A model generated the notes under the pieces. That model ran no database searches. It was not told the origin of the DNA and worked only from the letters and a program-made list of their open reading frames with translations. Positions 16,245 through 24,127 of a DNA stretch of 64,000 nucleotides are shown here, in pieces. Made by a program: the position numbers and the translations under genes. This stretch comes from Bacillota bacterium (GTDB lineage Bacteria; Bacillota; Clostridia; Christensenellales; SZUA-584): NCBI GenBank assembly GCA_023408075.1, contig JAEYKW010000015.1:310001-374000 (forward strand), in the 5' to 3' direction. Position 1 is the stretch's first letter; each line of letters opens with the position of its first letter.

Positions 16245-17181
16245 AGCCTCTCTCCCCTCTTAACGACACCTCGCCCGCGACGTACCGCTTCGTCTGCCCG
16301 CCGCAGTTCAAGAGTATCGCACCGTCGTCGTCGAAGCCGGCCAGCTCGCCTGTCTCGCTGCCGCCCGTGCCCGTCACCGTCACCGTGCCCGCTATCGCGC
16401 TGCGCCTGCGAAACACGTCCATAAACGGCGCCAGCCCGCTTGTCTCAAATGTGTCGTACGCGTCCAGGAATCTGTCTATCACCGCAGCGGCCAGCAACGT
16501 GTTGTTGGCATTCAGCGCAAACGCCGTGCCGCGTATCTCTTCCTCAAACAGCGACGCATCCGTGTTGATGCCAATGCCGCACACCACAAACTCGATGCCG
16601 TCCATGTTCACCATGCTCTCGGTGAGTATACCCGCCGCTTTCCTGCCGTCCACAATCACGTCGTTGGGCCATTTGATGAGCGGTACGGATTCCGTTACGG
16701 CTTCGATCGCGGCGCATACCGCAACGGCAGCCGCAAGCGTAAGCCCCGAAATCTTCTCGGGGTCGGTCTTCGGGCGCACGAGGAACGTCATATACACACC
16801 CTGCCCGGGTTTCGATGCCCAAACGCGCCCCTTTCTCCCTTTGCCCGCCGTCTGTTCCCCCGCGATGAACACCGCCGTCTGCAAGTCCGTTTCGTGCGCG
16901 GCGGTTTTCGCCACATCGTTGGTGGAGGCCACCGAATCTTCATAAAAAACGGGGATATCACGCCGCATGTGCGCGCGCACGTATCCGGCGCGCGGTATCT
17001 TTGGCGGAGAGACCAGCCGATACCCCTTGCCTGTCACGCTTTCGATCCCGGCACCGTCCTCCTGAATCGCCTTGATATGCTTCCAAAGAGCCGCCCTTGT
17101 GACGCCGTATGCTTCGCCGAGCGCTCCGCCCGACACAAAGCCATCCGTGCCGATGAGCTGTCTGTATATATCGTCCCTCAT
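16237..17181 (-). CDS. birA: Bifunctional biotin ligase / biotin operon repressor
   Basis: This 314-residue protein has an N-terminal winged helix-turn-helix (about 1-60), a central biotin protein ligase with GKGRKGRVW (biotinyl-AMP loop) and IKWPNDV, and a small C-terminal beta domain. It attaches biotin to carboxylases and can repress biotin genes. It starts in the stop codon of recX (ATGA). The presence of the DNA-binding domain marks the regulatory class. Confidence 0.93.
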   Translation of the reverse strand: MRDDIYRQLIGTDGFVSGGALGEAYGVTRAALWKHIKAIQEDGAGIESVTGKGYRLVSPPKIPRAGYVRAHMRRDIPVFYEDSVASTNDVAKTAAHETDLQTAVFIAGEQTAGKGRKGRVWASKPGQGVYMTFLVRPKTDPEKISGLTLAAAVAVCAAIEAVTESVPLIKWPNDVIVDGRKAAGILTESMVNMDGIEFVVCGIGINTDASLFEEEIRGTAFALNANNTLLAAAVIDRFLDAYDTFETSGLAPFMDVFRRRSAIAGTVTVTGTGGSETGELAGFDDDGAILLNCGGQTKRYVAGEVSLRGERGYV

Positions 17182-17831
17182 TCGTCGTCCTCCATTGCTG
17201 CCTCGCCGGAAGCCGCCAGCAGCTCGCTGATCACGCCGTAGTCAAAGCCGTGCCGTGCGAGTGCCGCATATTCTTTCTGTCTGGCCTTGCGTGCCTCCAC
17301 GCCCTTCAGACGCCCGGCTGCGGCTTGCAGCTGTCTGCGCGCAATGCGTATTTCATCTTCCTCGGTGTATTCTTTAAGCGCCTCGACTATCACGCTTGGC
17401 TCGATTCCCTTTTCCTTGAGCCGGTATTCCACGGCCTTTCTTCCCCAGCGCCCCGTCTGCACCGCGCTGCGCACATATTCGCCTGCGAACGCCGCATCGT
17501 CCACATAGCCGTATGACGCGAGCTTATCCATCGCGTCCTCCACCGCCGCTTCGTCGATACCGCGCTCTTTGAGCCTGTCCTTAAGCTCCGCGCGCGTGCG
17601 CATTTTGTGCGCAATCAGCTTGGCCGCGCTGTCGAATGCGTACTGCGCGTTGTCGCGGCTGACCGCTTCTTTGAGCGTGTCCATATCTACGGCCGCTCCC
17701 TCGCGTATGCCGAACGTCACGAGCGCCTCCGCGCCGAGCGCAGCCGCATATTCGCCGTCCACATACACGTTGTAACGGTCCTTGTTTCTCTTTTGCGGCT
17801 CCACCGCGCTGACCACGTTTTTTTCTTCCAT
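17178..17831 (-). CDS. recX: Regulatory protein RecX
   Basis: This 217-residue modulator of RecA filaments is built of three helical repeats, each of the type Y--A---L--R--S--EL---L--KG. Family segments include RAELKDRLKERGIDEAAVEDAM and GRWGRKAVEYRLKEKGI. ATG 17831 is chosen because it begins the conserved domain, but it lacks a clear ribosome site; TATAAT ends only 7 nt upstream, so the message may be leaderless. It is the first gene of the five-gene overlapping operon. Confidence 0.85.
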   Translation of the reverse strand: MEEKNVVSAVEPQKRNKDRYNVYVDGEYAAALGAEALVTFGIREGAAVDMDTLKEAVSRDNAQYAFDSAAKLIAHKMRTRAELKDRLKERGIDEAAVEDAMDKLASYGYVDDAAFAGEYVRSAVQTGRWGRKAVEYRLKEKGIEPSVIVEALKEYTEEDEIRIARRQLQAAAGRLKGVEARKARQKEYAALARHGFDYGVISELLAASGEAAMEDDE

Positions 17832-18089
17832 ATTTTCGATTATAAATGAATTCGGCCAAAACATAAAGCGCATATTTTGCCCGATCAGGCTTGATAAAAG
17901 CGTGCCGCAATGCCCGAGAGCGACAATTGACAGTAATCTTTCGTATTCCTTACCGGTCATCGGCGACGACATCATCCGAAAAACAGTCTGCTGCTCTCGA
18001 CAACGAAAACTGATATCGTATTAAAACGCCGGGCGCATATTTTGCCTGTTCTGACGCAAACTATCAGCAAACGACAACGGAGGAAACAC

Positions 18090-18311
18090 ATGGGCGTTTT
18101 TAAGAACATGGGGCTTATGCCCGAGATCGAGTCCAAAAATCTGATGATCATAGAAGACCAGCTCAAGCACGAGGCGCTGGCGGCCAAAAAGAGCGAGGTG
18201 TACGCGGATTATTTTGCCGACCCTGGGCTCAAAAGCCTCGCTCAGCAGCTGTCCAGGCATCACCGCGACAACTACAACCACCTGCTTGGCTATTTGGACA
18301 CACACAAATAA
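18090..18311 (+). CDS. Small helical spore-coat-associated protein, second copy
   Basis: This 73-residue helical protein has a GGAGG ribosome site. It resembles the 61-residue protein at 1514-1699 (shared YA---ADP-LKS---Q-------LL-YL) and precedes a CotF-like gene by 11 bp, as in the first cassette. A coat role is inferred. Confidence 0.65.
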   Translation: MGVFKNMGLMPEIESKNLMIIEDQLKHEALAAKKSEVYADYFADPGLKSLAQQLSRHHRDNYNHLLGYLDTHK

Positions 18312-18322
18312 GGAGAAAAGCT

Positions 18323-18601
18323 ATGATAAATCAACAGCCGGATTTTTCGGAACAGGAACTTTTGAACGACCTTCTGAATCAGGAAAAGCAGATGGTCACG
18401 TCTTACGCGACATTTTTGACCGAAGCGTCGTGCCATAATCTGCGCAAAGTGCTTTCGGGAAACTTAAGCCAGACGAGCCACGACCAGTTTCAGGTTTTCG
18501 AGCAGCTGCGCGACAAGGGCTATTATCAGGGCAACGACGCGAGCGATCAGGAAGTTTTAAAGGTCAAAAGCACCTACAAAGCCATGCAGGACGAGCTATA
18601 A
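18323..18601 (+). CDS. Spore coat protein, CotF family, second copy
   Basis: This 92-residue protein has the Coat_F pattern (LLNQEKQMVTSYATFLTEA, then C-N-LR--L, then Q---F----DKGYY). It is followed by a hairpin (18622-18643) that abuts the promoter of the next gene. It pairs with 18090-18311. Confidence 0.78.
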   Translation: MINQQPDFSEQELLNDLLNQEKQMVTSYATFLTEASCHNLRKVLSGNLSQTSHDQFQVFEQLRDKGYYQGNDASDQEVLKVKSTYKAMQDEL

Positions 18602-18621
18602 TTTTGTCCTGTTAAATTTTC

Positions 18622-18643
18622 CACCCTTTTATGATAAAGGGTG
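18622..18643 (+). terminator. Terminator-like hairpin after second CotF gene
   Basis: A perfect 8-bp stem CACCCTTT/AAAGGGTG with a 6-nt loop, but no following T-run; it directly touches the TTGACA of the tetR promoter. Confidence 0.4.
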
Positions 18644-18699
18644 TTGACAAATGTAAATTTCAGCGTTACGATATGAATGAATTTAATAATATTCATTCA
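18644..18699 (+). promoter_or_regulatory. Promoter and TetR operator 1
   Basis: TTGACA (18644-18649), 17 nt, TACGAT (18667-18672), then the perfect 9-bp inverted repeat TGAATGAAT-N8-ATTCATTCA (18674-18699), placed over the expected transcription start. The same dyad occurs before apbE at 19305-19330, so autorepression by the TetR protein is likely. Confidence 0.8.
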
Positions 18700-18708
18700 G
18701 GATGGGCT

Positions 18709-19287
18709 ATGGAAGACAAAAAAAGGCGCCTTTATGAAAGCGCAAAAGAGCTGTTCAGCCGCAAGGGCTTTAAAGAGACAAACGTATCCGACATCACGAA
18801 AGAAGCCGGTATGGCCGTGGGCACCTTCTACAACTACTACGCGTCCAAAGAAAAGCTGTTTATGGATATCTTTCTCGACGAGAACATCAAGCTCAAAAAA
18901 AGCATGGTGGACAGCGTCGATGTAGATCAGGAGCCTTTGGGCGTGGCGCGCCGGATGATGGTGCTGAACATGCAGGGCATGCAGGCAAATCCGATACTCA
19001 AGGAATGGTATAACAAGAGCGTCTTTGACAAGATTGAGCAGCTTTACCGCGAGGAAAACGGAATCGAGGCTGTCGATTTCATGTACGACACATTTTTGCA
19101 TCTCGTGGAGAAATGGCAGGCCGAAGAGAAGATGAGGAAGGATTTAAGCAGCAGAATGATCATGGCCATTTTTGCCGCCATCATCAACATCGACACACAC
19201 AAGGAAGAAATCGGTCTCGAATATTTTCCTGAGCTCATGGAGACGATCACCGAGCTCGTTTTTAAAGGCTTGTGCGACTATGACTGA
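18709..19287 (+). CDS. TetR family repressor of the flavinylation operon
   Basis: This 192-residue protein has a TetR DNA-binding domain (residues about 4-48: LYESAKELFSRKGFKETNVSD, then GTFYNYYASKEKLF) and a helical ligand domain. ATG 18709 follows the operator; upstream in-frame starts would run through the promoter. Identical dyads lie before this gene and before apbE, so it probably controls itself and the apbE-FMN_bind-flavodoxin genes. The inducer is unknown. Confidence 0.88.
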   Translation: MEDKKRRLYESAKELFSRKGFKETNVSDITKEAGMAVGTFYNYYASKEKLFMDIFLDENIKLKKSMVDSVDVDQEPLGVARRMMVLNMQGMQANPILKEWYNKSVFDKIEQLYREENGIEAVDFMYDTFLHLVEKWQAEEKMRKDLSSRMIMAIFAAIINIDTHKEEIGLEYFPELMETITELVFKGLCDYD

Positions 19288-19304
19288 TTTTTTATGCCGC
19301 GTAC

Positions 19305-19330
19305 TGAATGAATATAAAATTATTCATTCG
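19305..19330 (+). promoter_or_regulatory. TetR operator 2 before apbE
   Basis: TGAATGAAT-N8-ATTCATTCG repeats the dyad at 18674-18699 with one arm change and the same 8-nt spacer. A TATAAA (19313-19318) lies within it and may be the -10 of an apbE promoter. Confidence 0.75.
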
Positions 19331-19359
19331 TAATTCAGGGATTGGAGAGGAATTTCAGT

Positions 19360-20325
19360 ATGCGAAGTATGGCAACCGCTTCATCATCGTATTTTGGGAT
19401 GAACACTCCCATCACGCATCAGGTTTTCGGTGTAAATGCGCAAAAAGCGCTGGATGCGGGCAAAAAACGGCTCAATCGGCTCGAGAAGATGTGGAGCCGG
19501 TTCAATCCAACCAGCGAGATCAGCCGGATCAACGCCGGTGCAGGCGGGAAAGACGTGCGCATCAGCCGCGAAACCGGCGAGCTGCTGGCTCAGGCGAAGA
19601 GTTTTTCATCGCTGTCATCGGGGCTGTTCTCCGTCACCGTATGCCCGCTCGTTGACCTCTGGGATTACAAGCATGCCCGGCATGTGCCTGCCGCCGAAGA
19701 CATCGCGCGCACACTGCCGCTGGTTAACGACGCGGGCCTGCAGCTCAATGCAGCGGGCGGCATCGCGCGCCTGACTATGCCGCATCAGTCAATCGATCTT
19801 GGCGGCATCGGCAAAGGCTTCGCCTGCGACGAGATCAACAAAACGTTCCAAGAGTACGGCATCACGTCCGCCGTCACCAACGTCGGCGGCAATGTATCCG
19901 TGCTCGGGGCCAAGCCCGACGGAACGCCATGGCGCGTCGGCATCCGCCACCCGCGTCTTAAAGACCGCCTTCTCGGCTGCCTGCTGGTGACAGACTGTTC
20001 CGTGGTGACGTCTGGGGACGACCAGCGCTTCTTTGTGGCGGACAACGGCAAACGCTATCATCACATACTCGACCCGCAGGTCGGATTTCCTGCGGAATCG
20101 GGACTGTTGAGCGTTACCGTTGTGGCCAAAAGCTCGGCTGCCGCCGACGCACTCTCCACGATACTGTTCATCGCGGGCATCGAAAAAGGCCTTGAGATTT
20201 TAAGCCAGTTCCCAAGGGCCGAGGCTGTATTTTTCACGGCGGATCGCCAAGTCTGTTTGACATCGGGGCTGAAAGACAGCTTTCTGACCGATGTGAATAT
20301 GAAGATATCTTATTTAGAGAAATGA
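19360..20325 (+). CDS. apbE: FAD:protein FMN transferase
   Basis: This 321-residue Mg-dependent enzyme attaches FMN to a Thr of FMN-binding domain proteins. Family motifs are SIDLGGIGKGFACDEI, NVGGNVSVLG, HHILDPQVGFPAES and SSAAADALSTILFIAG. ATG 19360 is preferred, with GGAGAGG upstream. No signal peptide or lipobox is visible, unlike most ApbE proteins, so it should act in the cytoplasm. The likely substrate is the next gene product. Confidence 0.9.
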   Translation: MRSMATASSSYFGMNTPITHQVFGVNAQKALDAGKKRLNRLEKMWSRFNPTSEISRINAGAGGKDVRISRETGELLAQAKSFSSLSSGLFSVTVCPLVDLWDYKHARHVPAAEDIARTLPLVNDAGLQLNAAGGIARLTMPHQSIDLGGIGKGFACDEINKTFQEYGITSAVTNVGGNVSVLGAKPDGTPWRVGIRHPRLKDRLLGCLLVTDCSVVTSGDDQRFFVADNGKRYHHILDPQVGFPAESGLLSVTVVAKSSAAADALSTILFIAGIEKGLEILSQFPRAEAVFFTADRQVCLTSGLKDSFLTDVNMKISYLEK

Positions 20326-20335
20326 GGAAATTAAA

Positions 20336-20779
20336 TTGAAACGAAGAAAGGGGAAGGTATTTATGTGGATTGCGATTGGAATTGTCGGTGTTATCGTGGC
20401 GGGGGGCCTCATCGGCATGTTCGCGACAGCACCGGGCCGGGAGGAGCTTAAAAAGATGATCATTGCCGATGTGGATTTTGCATCGCTGCGCGACGGCACC
20501 TACGACGGCACCTATATCGGCTCAAAGAATCATCTCAACGATGCGGAAGTGGAGGCCACCGTCTCTTCCGGCAAAGTCACGGGTGTTAAAGTGCTCAAAG
20601 GCGCGCTCGATAAGGAAGGTAAGCCGTCTCAGATCAATGCGCAGGGCGCGACGGTCACCACCCTGTTCGACACTGTGATTGCGTCGCAGTCGCTCGAGGT
20701 GGACACAGTCAGCGGCGCAACGCTCACGTCCAAGGCGCATTTAAAGGCGCTCGAAAACGCGCTTGCGCAGGGCCAATAA
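20336..20779 (+). CDS. Membrane-anchored FMN-binding domain protein (ApbE substrate)
   Basis: This 147-residue protein has a basic N-terminus, one hydrophobic helix (about residues 10-30) and a FMN_bind domain (PF04205). The C-terminal DTVSGATLTS matches the flavinylation motif Dxx[ST]GA[TS], so a Thr should carry covalent FMN. The topology (positive-inside) predicts an external domain. The start is TTG 20336 with GAGG upstream; ATG 20363 would remove the basic part. It lies 10 bp past apbE. Confidence 0.85.
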   Translation: MKRRKGKVFMWIAIGIVGVIVAGGLIGMFATAPGREELKKMIIADVDFASLRDGTYDGTYIGSKNHLNDAEVEATVSSGKVTGVKVLKGALDKEGKPSQINAQGATVTTLFDTVIASQSLEVDTVSGATLTSKAHLKALENALAQGQ

Positions 20780-20803
20780 GGGGCCGCTAAGGAGGGAAAT
20801 ACT

Positions 20804-21331
20804 ATGAAAATCGCAGTCGTCTCTTATTCGCTCACGGGCAACAACGAGGCTTTGGCCAAAATGGTCGCCGAGAGATCCTCCGCCGACCATATCAAAATCA
20901 CGGAAGCCCTGCCGAGAAAAACGGGCAAAATCATCGGCGATTCGCTTTTTGGCACAACGCCCAAGGTGTGGCCTGCGCCGTCCTGCATCGATGCGTACGA
21001 CCTTGTGGTGTTCGTCTCCCCCGTCTGGCTCGGGCAGGCCGCATCACCGCTGCGCCCTTATCTGCAGCGCATCAAGGATACCGCAAAGCAATACGCGTTC
21101 TTCTCGATCTGCGGCGGCGCTCTCGGGCCGAACCCGAAGCTCAAAGGCGATCTCACGAAGCGGACGGGTGCCGCTCCCGCCGCGTTTGCAGACTTGCATA
21201 TTGCCGATCTGCTGCCGATCGACAAACCGACAATGAAGGATACCTCGGCTTACCGCTTAAACAGCGCCGACGCCAAAAAGCTCGCGGGCAGGATATCCGG
21301 TGCGTTGCAAAGCTGCATGGTACTCGCCTAA
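20804..21331 (+). CDS. Flavodoxin
   Basis: This 175-residue protein has a flavodoxin-type FMN-phosphate loop (SYSLTGNNEALAKMVAE), a VSPVWLGQAASPLRPYLQ loop and an ICGGALGPNPKLKGDL segment. It is probably a cytoplasmic electron carrier working with the flavinylated membrane protein encoded 24 bp upstream. A GGAGG site precedes the ATG. Confidence 0.82.
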   Translation: MKIAVVSYSLTGNNEALAKMVAERSSADHIKITEALPRKTGKIIGDSLFGTTPKVWPAPSCIDAYDLVVFVSPVWLGQAASPLRPYLQRIKDTAKQYAFFSICGGALGPNPKLKGDLTKRTGAAPAAFADLHIADLLPIDKPTMKDTSAYRLNSADAKKLAGRISGALQSCMVLA

Positions 21332-21411
21332 ATAAAAGCAGAAACAGTCTTTTCATCGCACGCCGAAAACCTTATAATGGCCTCAAGAACGGTCAAAAGA
21401 AGGGATGCGGC

Positions 21412-21792
21412 GTGTTTTTTATCGGCATATTCGGCGTTGAAGACAGGGAGAAGCCTATCAAAGACTTCGCGAATGTGGTCTGCCCTGTCTGCGGACGGCT
21501 CACATCCCCTCATTTTTTTGAGCGCTACACGTATTTTCATGTGTTCTTCGTTCCCACCTTCCGGTGGAACAAACACTTTTTTGTGAAGCTGCGCTGCTGC
21601 GGCGCGATCTACGAGGCAGACGCGGCCTATGCGCAGGAGCTCAAAACCGCTGCCGGTATTGATTTCAGTCGGCTTAAGAAAATATCCGGCGGCTTCGGCG
21701 GCTTTGAGGATATGTTTGCGCACTGTTCCCGTTGCGGCGCGGAGTTTGACGCGAGCTTTGCCTATTGCCCGCACTGCGGCGCAAAAAAATAA
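21412..21792 (+). CDS. Zinc-ribbon protein
   Basis: This 126-residue protein has two Cys pairs: CPVCG near the N-terminus, and CSRCG---CPHCG at the C-terminus. Between them is an aromatic FFERYTYFHVFFVPTFRWNKHFFVKLRCCG stretch read over residues 30-60. The pattern matches an uncharacterised Bacillota zinc-ribbon family. GTG 21412 is preferred with AAGAAGGG upstream; the long upstream extension of the frame is a shadow of the flavodoxin gene. TATAAT at 21373-21378 may be its -10. Confidence 0.7.
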   Translation: MFFIGIFGVEDREKPIKDFANVVCPVCGRLTSPHFFERYTYFHVFFVPTFRWNKHFFVKLRCCGAIYEADAAYAQELKTAAGIDFSRLKKISGGFGGFEDMFAHCSRCGAEFDASFAYCPHCGAKK

Positions 21793-21809
21793 GTATACTT
21801 TTTTCCAAC

Positions 21810-21827
21810 ATGACACATAGGTGTCAT
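21810..21827 (+). promoter_or_regulatory. Operator-like inverted repeat upstream of GyrI-like gene
   Basis: ATGACAC-ATAG-GTGTCAT is a perfect 7-bp dyad 50 bp before the start codon. Its regulator is not identified in the window. Confidence 0.55.
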
Positions 21828-21876
21828 ATTCCCCGTGCTATCATCGACTCATGATATAAACGTAAAGGAGATTGTG

Positions 21877-22509
21877 ATGACTGCCGACGATTATCAGGCG
21901 CTGATTAAAAAGCTCTATTTCCCCAAAAAGCCGGAGATTCTCACGGTTCCGCCGCTGCAATACGCGATGATTGACGGCCAAGGCGACCCGAATACGAGCG
22001 AGAGCTTCCAGAATGCGGTCGGTGCGCTGTATGCGGTTTCCTGGGGCATTAAAATGCTGCCCAAAAAAGGCGTCGTGCCGGACGGGTATTTTGAATACAA
22101 GGTGAATGCGCTCGAAGGCCTGTGGGATATGACGGTGGGTACCGATTTTACCGGCACCAACAAGGACGCGTTCGTCTGGACGCTGATGATACAGCAGCCG
22201 CCGTTTGTCACGCAGGCGCTGTTTGAAAGCGTGCGCGAGATGCAGCTTAAAAAGAAAGGCAACGACGCCATCAAAGACGTGCGCCTTGAGACGCTCGACG
22301 AAGGGCTCTGCTGTCAGGCGCTGCACATCGGCCCGTTTGATACCGAACCGGCCACGTTTGAAGCGATGCACCAATATATTGAGACGCAGAATTATGCGCG
22401 ATCGTCTCACCGGCACCACGAGATATACATGTCGGATTTCCGCAAGGTCGTGCCCGAGAAGTGCAAGACGGTACTGCGGTTTGGCGTAAAGGAAAAACAG
22501 GCTGAGTGA
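21877..22509 (+). CDS. GyrI-like domain protein
   Basis: This 210-residue protein starts with LYFPKKPEILTVPPLQYAMIDG and has a later EGLCCQALHIGPFDTEPATFE segment, typical of stand-alone GyrI-like small-molecule binding (PF06445) proteins. Such proteins bind hydrophobic cations and may sequester toxins; the ligand is unknown. The AAAGGAG site fixes ATG 21877. The palindrome 50 bp upstream suggests repressor control. Confidence 0.8.
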   Translation: MTADDYQALIKKLYFPKKPEILTVPPLQYAMIDGQGDPNTSESFQNAVGALYAVSWGIKMLPKKGVVPDGYFEYKVNALEGLWDMTVGTDFTGTNKDAFVWTLMIQQPPFVTQALFESVREMQLKKKGNDAIKDVRLETLDEGLCCQALHIGPFDTEPATFEAMHQYIETQNYARSSHRHHEIYMSDFRKVVPEKCKTVLRFGVKEKQAE

Positions 22510-22585
22510 AGACTTTTGATAAGATACCTGATAATTCAACACATCAGTGAGATGGTTGTCGCTTAGCTGAGTCCCCGGCTTTTCT

Positions 22586-22610
22586 GCCGTCAGCATACGG
22601 CTTTATTTTA
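22586..22610 (+). terminator. Weak terminator after GyrI-like gene
   Basis: A 5-bp stem GCCGT/ACGGC with a 6-nt loop, followed by TTTATTTTA. Confidence 0.4.
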
Positions 22611-22794
22611 TTATCTTTTTGCAGTAGTCGTTAACCACCCGGCACATTTCATCCTGCGTGGGTTTAGAAAGGTCAGCATAGCCGCAATATGTACATTTAT
22701 GATCCGATTCCCTAAGCGCTGTGATAATGTTTCCGCAATTGTTGCACTTGAAGGTAATCAAGTAGAGCGTATCAGAGAGTTCATTTTTATCCAT
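22603..22794 (-). CDS. Small zinc-ribbon-like protein
   Basis: This 63-residue protein has CNNCG and CTYCG pairs separated by 14 residues, which should bind one zinc, and a Lys-rich C-terminus. AAGGA precedes the ATG. No family is recognised; it could be a regulator or an assembly factor. It is convergent with the GyrI-like gene. Confidence 0.6.
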   Translation of the reverse strand: MDKNELSDTLYLITFKCNNCGNIITALRESDHKCTYCGYADLSKPTQDEMCRVVNDYCKKIIK

Positions 22795-23003
22795 GAGTAT
22801 AGTCCTTTTTTTACCGTGTCCATGTATTCTGTGACCATCATATCACATGTGGGATAATGTGTCTTGTATAATAAAGAAACGAATTGAAAATTCCCGCTAA
22901 TCAAATACCCTCTGTTTCGCTGCGCGGCAAAGGTCGTATATATAATCGGCATGCGCGCACGCTGCCCGCAAGCAGTTTTTAACCTTCATCATCAGGAGGG
23001 GAC

Positions 23004-23870
23004 ATGATAAGCAGAGAAAAAGTATTCGAGATGCTGGAAAACTCCGATAAGCTGCCAAAGCTCTCCCCCAGCATCAGCGACATTCTGTCTATGCTGAAAG
23101 ACCCGGCAGACGTGGACATTGATGTGCTGGCTCAAAAGGTGTCCCAATTCGGCCAGCTGGATAATCTCGTCATCAGAAATTTCAACTCCGGATACTTCGG
23201 CGCGGGCAAAAAAATCGTCTCAATCAAGGACGCCGTGGTTTTCCTCGGCATGCATACTGTACAGAACATTATTATATTTTTCATTTCACGCCAGCTTTTT
23301 TCGGATGTGCCGCGCGAAAACAAATTAAGATCGTTTGATATGCCCCGGTATTGGCGGCACATTATCGGGACTTCTGCGGCAAGCGATATGCTCTCCTCGC
23401 GCATTAGGCAGGGCGACAAATACAGGCTGTTTTCTTATGGACTGCTTCACGATATCGGCATTGCGCTGCTCGATGCCTGCCTGCCCGGTTTGATGGATGA
23501 GGTGGCTCAAAAGGTCAGCAATGGGGTTCATCAGCTGGTGGCCGAGCGTTTGGTTTTCGGCGGCCTCACCCATTCGGAGATCGGCGCGTGGCTGTGCCGC
23601 AAATGGAACATACGCGAGGACATTACCGAAATTGTGGAGTATCATCATACGCCTTCGCTTGCGAAAACGGATTCCGTCGATTTGAAGATTGTGCATGCTG
23701 CGGACATGTTCAGCACGATGTATTATGAAAAGCTGCTGGGGCTGAGCACGAATCTTGAGTTCAACAGCAAGATTCTCGATTCGCTTGGTGTGTCGGATGA
23801 TGATAAAGCGGCGATTATAGGGGCGCTGCCGCAAGAGGTGGAAAAGCTGCATAATGACTTCATCGTATAG
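23004..23870 (+). CDS. HDOD domain signalling protein
   Basis: This 288-residue protein is a single HDOD domain (metal-independent HD relative; PF08668) with LPKLSPSISDILSMLKDP at the start, then VVFLGMHTVQNIIIF and YGLLHDIGIALLD. It probably acts in intracellular signalling, such as second-messenger or motility control, but has no attached output domain. AGGAGGG precedes the ATG. It is monocistronic. Confidence 0.85.
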   Translation: MISREKVFEMLENSDKLPKLSPSISDILSMLKDPADVDIDVLAQKVSQFGQLDNLVIRNFNSGYFGAGKKIVSIKDAVVFLGMHTVQNIIIFFISRQLFSDVPRENKLRSFDMPRYWRHIIGTSAASDMLSSRIRQGDKYRLFSYGLLHDIGIALLDACLPGLMDEVAQKVSNGVHQLVAERLVFGGLTHSEIGAWLCRKWNIREDITEIVEYHHTPSLAKTDSVDLKIVHAADMFSTMYYEKLLGLSTNLEFNSKILDSLGVSDDDKAAIIGALPQEVEKLHNDFIV

Positions 23871-24127
23871 GCTCTATAAAAACGGTTATTTGTTGTGGAG
23901 CATTTTAGAAATCAAAACTATATTAGCTGAACCGTGCTCACAGAATGCGCATGAAACGAATGACAGCCTTGGAACTAAGTAAATATAATACTGCTTAGCC
24001 TAAGTTCTTAACACTACCCTCCAAATTATCACTCACACTATATTTACAATATTGGATATTCCGTTGAAGGATATTGGCAATGTGTGGTATTATTAAAAAA
24101 ATAAGAAAAATACAACGGAGCAAATAG

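Noticed and set aside
15474..16424. Plus-strand open frame opposite the P1 peptidase and birA
   Set aside because: Antisense shadow of G+C-rich genes with no recognisable motif.
20968..21411. Long upstream extension of the zinc-ribbon frame
   Set aside because: It overlaps the flavodoxin gene in another frame. GTG 21412 has a good ribosome site and starts the conserved part.
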